Source: Neisseria sp. (GTDB taxonomy: Bacteria > Pseudomonadota > Gammaproteobacteria > Burkholderiales > Neisseriaceae). From it: a stretch of DNA of 45,862 nt. This document shows, in pieces, positions 1-8,838 of this stretch (the stretch's first letter is position 1; each line of letters starts with the position of its first letter). The notes below the pieces were generated by a model. That model ran no database searches, was not told the DNA's origin, and saw only the letters and a list, made by a program, of their open reading frames with translations. Location of the stretch: the NCBI GenBank assembly GCA_030538415.1, contig JAUNTY010000019.1:1-45862 (forward strand), written 5' to 3'. The translations under genes and the position numbers were made by a program.

Positions 1-58
1 ACTGGGCACCCGCCTGCGCGGGTGCGACGGGCAGGGGAATTTTGCAAAGGTCTCAGGC
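1..58. repeat. dRS3-like repeat, partial element at window edge
   Basis: A palindrome at 6-25 has 6-nt arms GCACCC and GGGTGC around the octamer GCCTGCGC. It is followed by AATTTTGCAAAGGTCTC, the end motif shared with the elements at 2281-2477 and 14375-14574 and, inverted, with 45792-45862. The layout matches neisserial dRS3 (6-nt arms, 8-nt core), but the arms are not the classical ATTCCC/GGGAAT. The element is cut by the window start. Confidence 0.7.
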
Positions 59-133
59 CGTCTGAAAGCTTTCCCGAAGCGGGGCGTGTCGGGCATTACC
101 GGCAAACCCATGACGGGAGTGGCATCAATTCAT

Positions 134-171
134 AAAAAACCGCACTTTCATCCGGGAAAGTGCGGTTTTTT
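134..171. terminator. Rho-independent terminator of ackA
   Basis: A perfect 16-nt inverted repeat (134-149 and 156-171) with a 6-nt loop ends in a T run. In the minus-strand direction it lies just after the ackA stop and is followed by a run of U. It contains no DUS, unlike most other terminators in the window. Confidence 0.85.
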
Positions 172-185
172 CATGCGGATGCGGC

Positions 186-1382
186 TTACAGGCCGGCCAG
201 GCGGGCGGTGTCGTGCGCAATCATCAGCTCTTCGTTGGTGGGAATCACCACAGCCTTGACTTTGCTGTCGGCGCTGGTAATCACACCGGCGTTGCCGAAG
301 CGGGCGTCTTCATTGGCTTTGGCGTCTTCGGTCAGGCCGAGGAAGCCCAAGTAGTTCAATACTTTGTGACGAACCAGGTTGGAATTTTCGCCGATGCCGC
401 CGGTGAACACCAATGCATCAATGCCGCCGGATGCCACGCTCATGCTGGCGACGTATTTGGCCAGGCGGTAGGCGAAGATTTCCAATGCCAGCTTCGCGCC
501 CGCATGGCCTTTGCCGGCTTCTTCTTCGATGGTGCGGCAGTCGTTGGACAAGCCGGAAATGCCGAGCAGGCCGGATTTTTTGTTCAGCATGTCGGTGATT
601 TGGGTGATGTTCATGTTGGCGTTTTGCGCGAGGAACGAGAACACGCTCGGGTCGATGTCGCCGCTGCGGGTGCCCATTACCAGGCCTTCCAGCGGGGTCA
701 GACCCATGCTGGTGTCCTGACATTTGCCGTCGGCCACGGCGGCGATGGATGCGCCGTTGCCCAGGTGGGCGATGACCATGCGCAATGATTTTTTGTCTTC
801 GCCGAGGAAGCGGGCGGTTTCATCGGCCACGAAGCGGTAGCTGGTGCCGTGAGCACCGTAGCGGCGCAGGCCGTATTTGGTGTAGAGCTCGTGCGGCACG
901 GCATAGGTGTAGGCGTGTTCGGGCATGGTTTGGTGGAAGGCGGTGTCGAACACCACCACGTTGGGCAGGCCTTTGAAAATGTCGATGGCGGCGCGCAGAC
1001 CCAAGAGGTGGGCGGGGTTATGCAGGGGCGCCAGCGGAATGCATTTTTCGATACCGGCAATCACGTCGTCGTCAACCAGAGTGGATTCGCTGTAGAGTTC
1101 GCCGCCGCTGACCACGCGGTGGCCGATGGCGCCGATTTTGCTGTCGAGGCCGTGGGCACGCAGCTCGACCATCAGCGCTTCTACCGCGCCGGTGTGGTCG
1201 GGATGTTCGGCCAGACTGGTGGTGTGTTTTTCACCGTTGGCCTTGAAGGTGATGAAGGCGTCGGGCAGGTTGAGTTTTTCGGCCAGGCAGTTCAGCAATA
1301 CTTCGCCGCTGTCGTTATCCAAAACGGCGCCTTTGAGGGAAGAGCTGCCGCAGTTTAATACCAGAATCAGTTTGTTTGACAT
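186..1382 (-). CDS. ackA: acetate kinase
   Basis: Acetate kinase interconverts acetyl phosphate plus ADP with acetate plus ATP in the cytoplasm, in the Pta-AckA overflow pathway. The 398-residue product has the usual length. It opens with the phosphate-binding signature LVLNCGSSSLKG and contains GHRVVSGG near residue 87, HLGNGAS near 207 and a GGIGEN loop near the C-terminus, all typical of the ASKHA-fold acetate kinase family. AGGAG lies at normal distance before the ATG. The gene stands alone, with a strong terminator behind it and a DUS in its leader. No pta is present in the window, so pathway partners must lie elsewhere. Confidence 0.97.
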   Translation of the reverse strand: MSNKLILVLNCGSSSLKGAVLDNDSGEVLLNCLAEKLNLPDAFITFKANGEKHTTSLAEHPDHTGAVEALMVELRAHGLDSKIGAIGHRVVSGGELYSESTLVDDDVIAGIEKCIPLAPLHNPAHLLGLRAAIDIFKGLPNVVVFDTAFHQTMPEHAYTYAVPHELYTKYGLRRYGAHGTSYRFVADETARFLGEDKKSLRMVIAHLGNGASIAAVADGKCQDTSMGLTPLEGLVMGTRSGDIDPSVFSFLAQNANMNITQITDMLNKKSGLLGISGLSNDCRTIEEEAGKGHAGAKLALEIFAYRLAKYVASMSVASGGIDALVFTGGIGENSNLVRHKVLNYLGFLGLTEDAKANEDARFGNAGVITSADSKVKAVVIPTNEELMIAHDTARLAGL

Positions 1383-1550
1383 GAGGACTCCTAAAGTTTT
1401 CAGACGGCCTTTGCTTGCTGGGTACGGCGCAGGCGCAGTTTGTGTACAAATTAACAGTTTACCAAAGTTTGCCGTTGGCGTAAGCGGCAGGGTGAAATTT
1501 AATTACGATGCCTTGACGCCGGTCAGTTTTTCGACGGTGCAAAGGCGGCA

Positions 1551-2081
1551 TCAGAAAAAGGTGTGTGCGCCGACAAAGCGTTTGGCGAAATAGGGGCTGC
1601 TGAGCTTTTCGGTGCGGATGGTGCCGTTGCTGGAGGGAGCATGGACAAATTCGCCGTTGCCGATGTAAAGCCCCACGTGTGAATATTTGCTGCTGCCGCC
1701 GGTATTGAAAAAGACCAGGTCGCCGGTTTTCAGACGGCTTTGCGAAATCTGGCGCGAAGCGGCGGCCATGTCGCGGGCGGTGCGCGGCAGGCTGACGCCC
1801 AGCGCGTTTTGATACACATATTGAATCATGCCGCTGCAGTCGAAGCCGGTGGCGGTGTTGCTGCCGCCGTATTTGTAAGGCGTGCCGACGAGGCTGATGC
1901 TTTGCAGCATCAATTCCTGCGCGCCGTGGTCGCGGTCGATGTGGGTGATGCGCACAGGCTGCACTTTGCGTGCCTGGATTTGGCCGGATTGGGTTTTCGG
2001 GCTGCTTTTGGGGCTGCTGCCGCAGGCGGCGAGCATGGCCAGCGCGGCGGCCAGCAGGGCGGTTTTGAGCAGGCTGTTCAT
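1551..2081 (-). CDS. NlpC/P60 family lipoprotein (Spr-like peptidoglycan endopeptidase)
   Basis: A probable murein DD/LD-endopeptidase anchored by lipid in the envelope. The 176-residue product begins with a lipoprotein signal ending in LAAC (lipidated Cys20). After a short Ser/Pro/Lys-rich linker comes an NlpC/P60 domain with catalytic Cys82 in DCSGM, His135 in SHVGLY and a third polar residue at His147 (HAPS). The length and order fit E. coli Spr/MepS and NlpC. It could act on cell-wall crosslinks during growth. Substrate specificity cannot be read from the sequence. A DUS-containing spacer separates it from ackA. Confidence 0.88.
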   Translation of the reverse strand: MNSLLKTALLAAALAMLAACGSSPKSSPKTQSGQIQARKVQPVRITHIDRDHGAQELMLQSISLVGTPYKYGGSNTATGFDCSGMIQYVYQNALGVSLPRTARDMAAASRQISQSRLKTGDLVFFNTGGSSKYSHVGLYIGNGEFVHAPSSNGTIRTEKLSSPYFAKRFVGAHTFF

Positions 2082-2280
2082 GTAGGTTTCTTTCAGGCTG
2101 CCGGGATGTCCGGCAAGGCCGAATGCATGGTGGCATCAATATAAAAGAAAAACGGCCGTCTGAAAAGATGTGTTTGTCCGAAACCGGGTTTGTGGTTTCA
2201 GACGGCCTTACAAATGAGGCCGGTCGGGAAATATACTGATTGGAAAAATGTTTCAGACGGCCTCAAATCATATACAGGCC

Positions 2281-2477
2281 GAGACCTTTGCAAAATACTT
2301 TTTTCTTGGAAATATCCATTCCATCCGTCATTCCGGCGCAGGCCGGAATCCATTTCTCCAAGATTCAGTTATTTGATTTCAAATGGGTTTTTATGGCGGG
2401 CTATGGATTCCGGCCTGCGCCGGAATGACGGAGCGGATGCTTTTGCGATGCAGCAGAAGGTATTTTGCAAAGGCCTC
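2281..2477. repeat. dRS3-flanked intergenic mosaic element (about 197 bp)
   Basis: The ends are inverted copies of GAGACCTTTGCAAAATA and TATTTTGCAAAGGCCTC. Inside sit two palindromes at 2330-2349 and 2407-2426, with arms ATTCCG/CGGAAT around GCGCAGGC (or its complement), enclosing a 57-bp unique segment. This is the organisation of a Neisseria intergenic mosaic element (dRS3-RS-dRS3), with variant arms. It fills the gap between the NlpC/P60 and phospholipase genes; nothing coding was seen there. Confidence 0.75.
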
Positions 2478-2486
2478 AGGCCTTAA

Positions 2487-4019
2487 TCACAATAAACCTT
2501 CAATCGGCAACACCGACAAGATTTTCACGGTAAGGCGCTTCCAGAATCCGGCTTCCGGCTCTTTTTTGAGGATTTCGCCGGTTTCCGGATCGTGCCATTG
2601 CAGCTTGTTGTGTTGGCCGAGGGTCACTTTATAGGCGTATTCGGGGGTGGTGTTGACCAGCGTACGCTGCATGTCGGAGGCGATTTCGGGGCTTTCAATG
2701 ACCACGCCCATTTCGGTGTTGAGGCGCGCCGAGCGGGGGTCGAGGTTGAGCGAACCGATAAACACGCGTTGTTGGTCGACGATAAAGGTTTTGGCGTGCA
2801 GGCTGGTGGACGAGCTGCCGGTGAGGCCGCGGTCGCGGCTTTTGGGCACGGCATGGTTGGGTTTCAGCTCGTAGAGCTTTACACCGCTTTCCAGCAACGG
2901 CTTGCGGTAGCGCGCATAGCCCGAATGCACGGCGGCCACGTCGGTGGCCTGCAGCGAATTGGTCAGCACGGTGACCGACACGCCGTCGCGGGTCAGGTCG
3001 GCCAGCGCTTCGGTGCCCGCTTTGGTGGGCACGAAATAGGGCGACACCAGATAGATTTCGTGTTGCGGCGTTTGCAGCGATTCGGCCAGCTTGGCGCCGA
3101 TGGAGGGCTTGTTGCGGTCGCGGTCGAGGCCTTTGGCGGGATCGTCGCTGATGAGCTCGGTTTTGACCTGCGTGAACGGCACTTGGTTGGCGCGGATGGA
3201 CTGCAGCAGGCCGGAATGGGCAAGGTCGGCGTGGTAGCGGTTGAGGACGGCGGTTTTTTTCGGGTCGGTGCGGTCGAGCTTGGCAAAGCCTTCGGCAAGG
3301 TTGGGGTGCTTGATGATGCGTTCGAGCGGATAGGCCGACTGGCTGGCCCAGTAGCGGTCGAAATCGTCGGATACCTTGCTGACCACGCTGCCGGTGGCGA
3401 GGATGTCGAGGTCGGCAAATACGGTGTTGCCGTCGACGTTGAAATATTCGTCGCCGATGTTGCGCCCGCCGACGATGGTGGCTTTGTTGTCGGCGGTGAG
3501 CGATTTGTTGTGCATGCGCCGGTTGAGGCGCGGGAAATCGGTGAGATAGCCCAGCGCACGCCATTTGCGGGTGGTAAAGGGGTTGAACAGGCGGATTTCG
3601 ATATTGGGATGGCTGTTGAGCGCGGCCAGCACGTCGTCCAGCCCGTTGGTGTTGTTGTCGTCAAGCAGGAGGCGCACGCGCACGCCGCGGTCGGCGGCGC
3701 GGTAGAGCATGTTGAAGAGCAGGTTGCCGGAGACGTCGTTGTGCCAGATATAGTATTGCACATCCAGACTGTGGTCGGCCGATTCGATTAAGGTGGCGCG
3801 GGCGACGAAGGCGTCGTGTGCGTCGCCGAGCAGGTAAACGCCGGAGGTATTTTGCTCTTGGTCGGCCAGCCCGGCGGCGGCAGGCTGCAGGGCGGATTCC
3901 AGCCGCGGGGCGGAGGCGATGTGCATGCGGAGGCTCTCGCTGCGGTTTTCCAGCGAGGGCAGGGTTTGGCAGCCCGCGAGCAGGGCGGGCAGAGCCAGGT
4001 AGGCAAAGGTGCGGTTCAT
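2487..4019 (-). CDS. phospholipase D family lipoprotein (cardiolipin synthase-like)
   Basis: A 510-residue envelope protein with a lipoprotein signal (LLAGC, Cys17) and two PLD HKD motifs: HNKSLTADN near residue 180 and HAKTFIVDQ near residue 410, the second followed by the usual GSLNLDPRS. Two HKD motifs in one chain form a complete active site, so it probably cleaves or transfers phosphodiester groups of phospholipids. Neisserial homologues of this architecture have been described as PLD-family or cardiolipin-synthase-like proteins. I chose the ATG at 4019 because it directly precedes the signal peptide; an upstream extension in frame lacks a sensible start. Exact substrate is unknown. Confidence 0.9.
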   Translation of the reverse strand: MNRTFAYLALPALLAGCQTLPSLENRSESLRMHIASAPRLESALQPAAAGLADQEQNTSGVYLLGDAHDAFVARATLIESADHSLDVQYYIWHNDVSGNLLFNMLYRAADRGVRVRLLLDDNNTNGLDDVLAALNSHPNIEIRLFNPFTTRKWRALGYLTDFPRLNRRMHNKSLTADNKATIVGGRNIGDEYFNVDGNTVFADLDILATGSVVSKVSDDFDRYWASQSAYPLERIIKHPNLAEGFAKLDRTDPKKTAVLNRYHADLAHSGLLQSIRANQVPFTQVKTELISDDPAKGLDRDRNKPSIGAKLAESLQTPQHEIYLVSPYFVPTKAGTEALADLTRDGVSVTVLTNSLQATDVAAVHSGYARYRKPLLESGVKLYELKPNHAVPKSRDRGLTGSSSTSLHAKTFIVDQQRVFIGSLNLDPRSARLNTEMGVVIESPEIASDMQRTLVNTTPEYAYKVTLGQHNKLQWHDPETGEILKKEPEAGFWKRLTVKILSVLPIEGLL

Positions 4020-4090
4020 ATCGGATACGGGTTTCAGACGGCCTCGGATTGATTTGGCTTGAAGGCCGTCTGAAAGGCTTGTGTTGCTGT

Positions 4091-4900
4091 TTATTCTACG
4101 GTTTCCGGCCAGCCTGATGTGTCGACTTCGGGATAGGCCAAATTCAGTTTTTTCAGGTGTTCGAGCAGGATGTTGACGATAATCACGTTGCGCGAGGATT
4201 TGGAATCGGCGGGCACGATATACCAGGGCGCGTGGTCGGTATCGGTGGCGGCGATGACGGTTTGGTAGGTTTGCATGAAATCGCCCCACAGTTTGCGGTC
4301 TTCGAGATCGCCGGGGCTGAATTTCCAGTTTTTGTCGGGGCGGTCGATGCGCTCTTGCAGCCGTTCGCGCTGTTCGTCTTTGGAGATATTCAGATAGATT
4401 TTGACGATGGTGGTGCCGGTTTCGGCCAGCATGCGCTCGAAATCGTTAATCTGGCGGATGCGGCGCTCGTGTTCGGCCGCATCAATCCAGCCGCGCACCC
4501 GGGTGACCAATACGTCTTCGTAGTGGCTGCGGTTGAAAATCACGATTTCACCGTTTTTCGGCACCATCATGTGTACGCGCCACAAATAATCGCGTGCGCG
4601 CTCGGCTTCGCTCGGTGCCTTGAATGCCTGCACGCGCATGCCCAGCGGATCGGCGGCGCGGAACACGGCGCGGATGGTGCCGTCTTTGCCGGAGGTGTCC
4701 ATGCCCTGCAACACCACCAGCAGGCGGTGTTCGGACTGGCCGTAAAGGATGTCTTGCAGGCGGTCGAGCTCGATGCTCAATGCTTCGGTTTCGGCGTTGC
4801 GCGCTTCTTTGCCGGCGGGCACGTCGGATTTGTCGCCCGGATTGTGGTCGGCCAGTTTGAAGTTTTTGCCGCCGGCGCGGTATTTGCTGATAAACGACAT
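4091..4900 (-). CDS. polyphosphate kinase 2 family protein
   Basis: PPK2 enzymes transfer phosphate between polyphosphate and nucleotides. The 269-residue product has Walker A GMDTSGKDG at residues 66-74, a Walker B-like segment IFNRSHYEDVL near 120, and the family C-terminal region with WYIVPAD. AAGGAG lies just upstream of the ATG. One-domain PPK2s differ in whether they phosphorylate NMPs or NDPs and this cannot be called here. An exopolyphosphatase lies 37 kb away at 41549-43063, so the window holds two separate polyphosphate genes, not an operon. Confidence 0.92.
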   Translation of the reverse strand: MSFISKYRAGGKNFKLADHNPGDKSDVPAGKEARNAETEALSIELDRLQDILYGQSEHRLLVVLQGMDTSGKDGTIRAVFRAADPLGMRVQAFKAPSEAERARDYLWRVHMMVPKNGEIVIFNRSHYEDVLVTRVRGWIDAAEHERRIRQINDFERMLAETGTTIVKIYLNISKDEQRERLQERIDRPDKNWKFSPGDLEDRKLWGDFMQTYQTVIAATDTDHAPWYIVPADSKSSRNVIIVNILLEHLKKLNLAYPEVDTSGWPETVE

Positions 4901-4979
4901 ACGTTGCTCCTTGTTGTGGGTTGTCAGGTTTCAGACGGCCTTGAAGGCCGGAGGTTTCATTTTCTTGGCGGGCTTAATC

Positions 4980-6383
4980 TTATGATTGCGGCGGCTTTTT
5001 CACCAGATTTTCACCGTCGTGTCCGTGCAGGCCGATGAAAATCCAGCCCGAGATAAAGGTGATGGCGCCGATGTAGATAAACGTATAGCGGAAGGCGCTG
5101 TGCAGGTTGGCGGTGCCGATGCTGCTTTTGCTCAAAAAATTCAAAATCAGCGCGCCCAAGGCAATGCCGAAGCTGATGGCCAATTGCTGGTTGACCGCCA
5201 TCAGGCTGTTGCCGCTGCCGGTCTGGTAGGGGCGCAAATCGGCGATGGTCAGCGTGTTCATGGCGGAAAACTGCAATGAGTTGCAGGTGCCGACCAGCAA
5301 CAGCAGCACCATCCACAGCCACAGCGGCGTGTCGGCGCTGGGAATGGCCAGACACATAATCAGAATACCGACAATGCGGGTGTTGGCCACCAACACGCGG
5401 CGGTAGCCGAAATGGGCGATGACCGGCTTCACAATCGGCTTGGTCAGCAGCGAGGCCAGCGCAATCGGCGCAATCAGCCAGCCCGACAGGCTGGCGCTGA
5501 AGCCAAAGGCCACCTGAAACAAAAGCGGCAGCAGAAAAGGCACCGAGCTGATGCCCAGGCGGCTGAACAGGTTGCCTGCCAGCCCGAGGCGGAACGTGCG
5601 CACCTGAAACAGATTGCGGGCATAGAGCGGGGCGTCGTCGCGTTCGGCGTGTTTCCAGTAGAGCCACATGGCCGCCGCGCTGCCGATAACCAGCAATAAT
5701 GAGAAAAGTTTTGCACCCGGATGGGTAACCAGCTCCACCGCCAGACTCAACGCGCAGGCGGAGGCGCCGAAGAGCAGGAAACCCGACAAATCGAGGTCGG
5801 GCTTGTCGCCCTTGACGTCGGGCATGATGTTCATGGCCATCCAGATGCCCAGCGCGCCGATGGGCAGGTTGAGCAGGAAAATCCAGTGCCAGCTGGCGTA
5901 TTCCACCAGATAGCCGCCCACCAGCGGCCCCAGCACCGGCCCGATAAGCGCGGGCATCACCGCATAATTGATGGCATTGAGCAGCTGCGATTTGTCATAC
6001 ACGCGCAACAGCGTGAGTCTGGATACCGGCACCAGCATCGAGCCGCCCACGCCCTGCACGATACGCGCCACAATCAGCATCGGCAGGTTAGGCGCGGCGG
6101 CGCACATGGCCGAGCCGAGCATGAATACCGCCAACGAGCCGACAAAGATGTTGCGGGTGCCGAAACGGTCGACCAGATAGCCGCTGAGGGGAATCAGCAG
6201 CGCCAGCGTCAGCGCATAGGCAATCACGGCCGACTGCATATTGAGCGGCGACTGGTTCAAATCGGCGGCCATTTTCGGCAAAGCCGTGTTCAGAATCGTG
6301 GTGTCGAGCATCTGCATGAAAATGGCGATGGCCAGCAGCAGCGGCAGCCAGCGCGAGGGCAGGGCGGGGGCATTTGTATTCAT
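4980..6383 (-). CDS. MFS multidrug exporter, DHA2 family (MdtD/EmrB-like)
   Basis: A 467-residue inner-membrane protein with many hydrophobic segments. Near the N-terminus it has MLDTTILNTALPKMA, the DHA2 signature region, followed by the motif A-like GYLVDRFGTRN and the motif C region GPVLGPLVGGYL in the fifth membrane segment. These features mark a proton-coupled drug:H+ antiporter of the 14-TM class. The ATG at 6383 gives the short N-terminus typical of MdtD; 18 further residues upstream are possible but unsupported. A DUS lies between it and the PPK2 gene. No linked EmrA-type adaptor or regulator is present. Confidence 0.88.
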   Translation of the reverse strand: MNTNAPALPSRWLPLLLAIAIFMQMLDTTILNTALPKMAADLNQSPLNMQSAVIAYALTLALLIPLSGYLVDRFGTRNIFVGSLAVFMLGSAMCAAAPNLPMLIVARIVQGVGGSMLVPVSRLTLLRVYDKSQLLNAINYAVMPALIGPVLGPLVGGYLVEYASWHWIFLLNLPIGALGIWMAMNIMPDVKGDKPDLDLSGFLLFGASACALSLAVELVTHPGAKLFSLLLVIGSAAAMWLYWKHAERDDAPLYARNLFQVRTFRLGLAGNLFSRLGISSVPFLLPLLFQVAFGFSASLSGWLIAPIALASLLTKPIVKPVIAHFGYRRVLVANTRIVGILIMCLAIPSADTPLWLWMVLLLLVGTCNSLQFSAMNTLTIADLRPYQTGSGNSLMAVNQQLAISFGIALGALILNFLSKSSIGTANLHSAFRYTFIYIGAITFISGWIFIGLHGHDGENLVKKPPQS

Positions 6384-6537
6384 GGGCAGTCGCAAACAGG
6401 CCGTCTGAAAGGGTTGGGGGAGGCGGGCAATAGCCATTCATAAAAACAGGCGGGCAAGGCGGGTTGGTGCAGCCGGGTTGTTTTTATGCGGCCGAACAAC
6501 ACATTCCGCATACACAGCCAGCCGCAGGCAGGGCAAG

Positions 6538-6689
6538 TATAGAGGGAAAACTTACCCTACTACGGCGTTGCTGCGCCTGGCTCAAAGAGGGGGCTTGACT
6601 AAGCTGCTGAAGCAGCAAGTCCGCCGCCCCGTACTATCTGTACTGTCTGCGGCTTGCTGCCTTGTATTAGAGTAAGTTTTCCCTCTATA
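6538..6689. mobile_element. Correia element (NEMIS/CREE), full-length class
   Basis: A 152-bp element with inverted ends TATAGAGGGAAAACTTAC / GTAAGTTTTCCCTCTATA. It carries the canonical internal modules CTACGGCGTTGCTGCGCC, a GCTGAAGCAGCAAG hairpin, and CCGTACTATCTGTACTGTCTG. The size fits the full-length class of Correia elements, but the ends differ from the familiar meningococcal TATAGTGGATTAA. It bears no gene. Confidence 0.85.
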
Positions 6690-6927
6690 GCACGGAGCTG
6701 CCGCCTCTTTGAGCCAAGGCGCAGTAATACTGATGAATCGGTATCGGTCGTTTGGCTATATATGGTCGGAGATGTATAGTCGTTTCGTTAGATTGAGACA
6801 AGGCAGCAAGCCGCAGACAGTACAGGTAGTACGGCAAGGTGCAGCAACGCTGTATCAAACTAACGGAACGGCTATAGTACGGCAAGGCGAGCCAACGCCG
6901 TAGCAGAAACTCATTTCTTCGACTATA
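6690..6927. mobile_element. nested Correia elements
   Basis: A complete 102-bp internally deleted Correia element (6775-6876, inverted ends starting TATAGTCGTTTCGTTAG) is flanked by left and right pieces of other copies. The right piece, 6877-6927, ends TTTCTTCGACTATA. This suggests insertion of one element into another. No coding potential was seen between 6384 and 7216 apart from these repeats and the promoter of the next gene. Confidence 0.75.
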
Positions 6928-7138
6928 TGAATGGATATTGATAAAGGAAACCATTGTACGCTGTATTGGCGAAGCCGTCTGAAAAGCATGCCGGATAAGC
7001 GCGCAAACGCCGTTTTTCTGTTGCGCACCGGTTGCGTAAGGCGTGGCGGCAGGCGGCGGATTGCGCCGCATTTTTCCACAGGCAGCGTGTCCAGACCCTG
7101 CATCAGGCCGTCTGAAACATGATTTTAGTTTTCGATAA

Positions 7139-7174
7139 ATTTTTCTTTTAAGAAAATTAAATAGCGGATACAAT
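7139..7174 (+). promoter_or_regulatory. Candidate operator plus -10 box for the MHS transporter
   Basis: The imperfect palindrome ATTTTTCTTTTAAGAAAAT (7139-7157) lies just upstream of a TACAAT -10-like hexamer at 7169-7174. A 16/19 match, ATTTTTCTGATACGAAAAT, sits at the equivalent place before the reductase gene (9522-9540). I infer a common operator, most likely for the XRE-cupin regulator encoded between the two genes. Confidence 0.45.
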
Positions 7175-7216
7175 AAATTTACATTTTATAAAAACACATC
7201 TGTTGAGGAGAAGGAA

Positions 7217-8497
7217 ATGCACAACAACAAAGTATCCAATCGGGTATTGCTGGCCAGCCTGGTCGGCAGCTCGATCGAATGGTTCGATTATTTCTTATAC
7301 GGCACGGTGGCGGCTTTGGTGTTCAACCAATTGTTTTTCCCCGCCGAAGACCCGACCGTCGGCACCATGCTGGCGTTTGCCTCGTTTGCGCTGTCGTTTT
7401 TTATCCGGCCTTTCGGCGGCATCATTTTCAGCCACATCGGCGACAAAATCGGCCGCAAGCAAACGCTGGTGCTCACGCTCTCGCTGATGGGCGGCGCAAC
7501 CGTATTGATGGGCTTGCTGCCGACTTATCAGGCCATCGGCGTGGCCGCGCCGATTTTAATGGTAACGCTGCGGCTGGTGCAGGGTTTGGGCATCGGCGGC
7601 GAATGGGGCGGCGCGATGCTGTTGGCGGTGGAATACGCGCCGCCGGAAAAACGCGGTTTTTTCGGCAGCGTGCCGCAGATGGGCGTGACCATCGGCATGC
7701 TGCTGGCGACGCTGGCGCTGACGGTGATGAGCACTTTGCCCGATGATGCGTTTTTATCCTGGGGCTGGCGCGTGCCGTTTGTGTTGAGCGCGGTGCTGGT
7801 GTTTGTCGGCCTGTGGATACGCAAAGGCATTGATGAAACGCCGTCGTTCAAGAAAAATCAGGAAAGCGGCAATGTGGTGGCGGTGCCGCTGTTTGAAACC
7901 TTCAAAACCCACAAGCGCGAGGTGTTGATTGCGGTGGGGGCGAAATTCGTCGAAACCGCGCCGTTTTACATCATGTCCACCTTTATCGTTTACTACGCCA
8001 CCACCGAGCTGGATTTCAGCCGCACGCAGGTGTTGAACGCGGTCACCATCGCCACCATTGTCACCACGCTGCTGATTCCTCTGATGGGCGCGCTTTCCGA
8101 CAAAATCGGCCGCAAAACCGTGTATGTCGGCGGCGTGTTGCTGATGATGGCGTATGCTTTTCCCTATTTCTGGATGCTGCAAAGCGGCTCGTTTGCGATG
8201 CTGGTGTTGGCGACCGTAATCGGTCTCGGCATCATCTGGGCGCCGACCACCGCCGTGCTCGGCACCATGTTTTCGGAGATTTTCAAAAGCAACGTGCGCT
8301 ACACCGGCATTACCCTCGGCTACCAAATCGGCGCGGCTTTGGCAGGCGGCACCGCGCCTTTGGTGGCGACCTTCCTGCTGAAAGAATTCAACCATTCTTA
8401 TGTGCCGATTGCGCTCTACATCATTTTCACCGGCGTGGTGTCGCTGCTGGCGATTATCGCGGTGAGCGAGGCGGCGGGCAAACAGCTTGACGATTAA
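7217..8497 (+). CDS. MFS transporter, metabolite:H+ symporter (MHS) family
   Basis: A 426-residue inner-membrane symporter. The N-terminal ASLVGSSIEWFDYFLYG and the DKIGRKQTL and DKIGRKTVYVGG loops are hallmarks of the MHS branch (ProP, ShiA, KgtP, CitA type). The start follows the strong ribosome site GAGGAGAAGG. It lies upstream of a regulator, a pyrroline-2-carboxylate reductase-type enzyme and PutA. The likely substrate is therefore proline, hydroxyproline, betaine or a related imino acid, but this is an inference from position. A DUS inverted-repeat terminator follows immediately. It shares an operator-like palindrome with the gene at 9588. Confidence 0.88.
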   Translation: MHNNKVSNRVLLASLVGSSIEWFDYFLYGTVAALVFNQLFFPAEDPTVGTMLAFASFALSFFIRPFGGIIFSHIGDKIGRKQTLVLTLSLMGGATVLMGLLPTYQAIGVAAPILMVTLRLVQGLGIGGEWGGAMLLAVEYAPPEKRGFFGSVPQMGVTIGMLLATLALTVMSTLPDDAFLSWGWRVPFVLSAVLVFVGLWIRKGIDETPSFKKNQESGNVVAVPLFETFKTHKREVLIAVGAKFVETAPFYIMSTFIVYYATTELDFSRTQVLNAVTIATIVTTLLIPLMGALSDKIGRKTVYVGGVLLMMAYAFPYFWMLQSGSFAMLVLATVIGLGIIWAPTTAVLGTMFSEIFKSNVRYTGITLGYQIGAALAGGTAPLVATFLLKEFNHSYVPIALYIIFTGVVSLLAIIAVSEAAGKQLDD

Positions 8498-8510
8498 ACC
8501 CGATGGAATC

Positions 8511-8546
8511 AAACAGGCCGTCTGAAATATTTCAGACGGCCTGTTT
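8511..8546. terminator. DUS inverted-repeat terminator
   Basis: Two DUS copies in opposite orientation form a long hairpin starting AAACAGGCCGTC and ending GGCCTGTTT, 14 bp after the transporter stop. Confidence 0.8.
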
Positions 8547-8553
8547 GATATTT

Positions 8554-8834
8554 AACTCACGTGAGTTCGGGATAAGCATTTAAGATATTCTTATTGTTTT
8601 CATAAACGTATGCACCTCATAGACAGAAAATCGCCAGATTTTCGTCATTCCCGCGCAGGCGGGAATCCAGAAGCCTGACATTTCCGCAATGTTTTCAAAG
8701 TTTCTGAAACCCGACTACTGGATTCCCGCCTGCGCGGGAATGACGAATCCTTACGGATTCTGTCTGCCTCAAGGAGAAATATATTTCTGAAAATCAAAGG
8801 GATTTCACTTGCTTATCCCGAACTCACGTTAACT
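8554..8834. repeat. About 275-bp inverted-repeat element with dRS3 pair inside
   Basis: The ends are ACGTGAGTTCGGGATAAG (8559-8576) and its inverse CTTATCCCGAACTCACGT (about 8812-8829). Inside are two classical dRS3 palindromes at 8647-8666 and 8722-8741 (ATTCCC, 8-nt core, GGGAAT). The same termini bound the elements at 21751-22020 and 36055-36323, whose interiors are unrelated to this one. There is no open reading frame of note. It separates the transporter from the regulator gene. Confidence 0.75.
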
Positions 8835-8838
8835 CGAT

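Noticed and set aside
2592-3791. 399-residue open frame opposite the phospholipase gene
   Set aside because: It is a G/V/H-rich shadow of a clear PLD-family gene on the other strand, with no ribosome site or recognisable domain.
4157-5038. 293-residue open frame opposite the PPK2 gene
   Set aside because: Antisense shadow running across a gene boundary and through a DUS.
6685-7173. 162-residue minus-strand open frame upstream of the MHS transporter
   Set aside because: It consists almost entirely of Correia repeats and promoter sequence.
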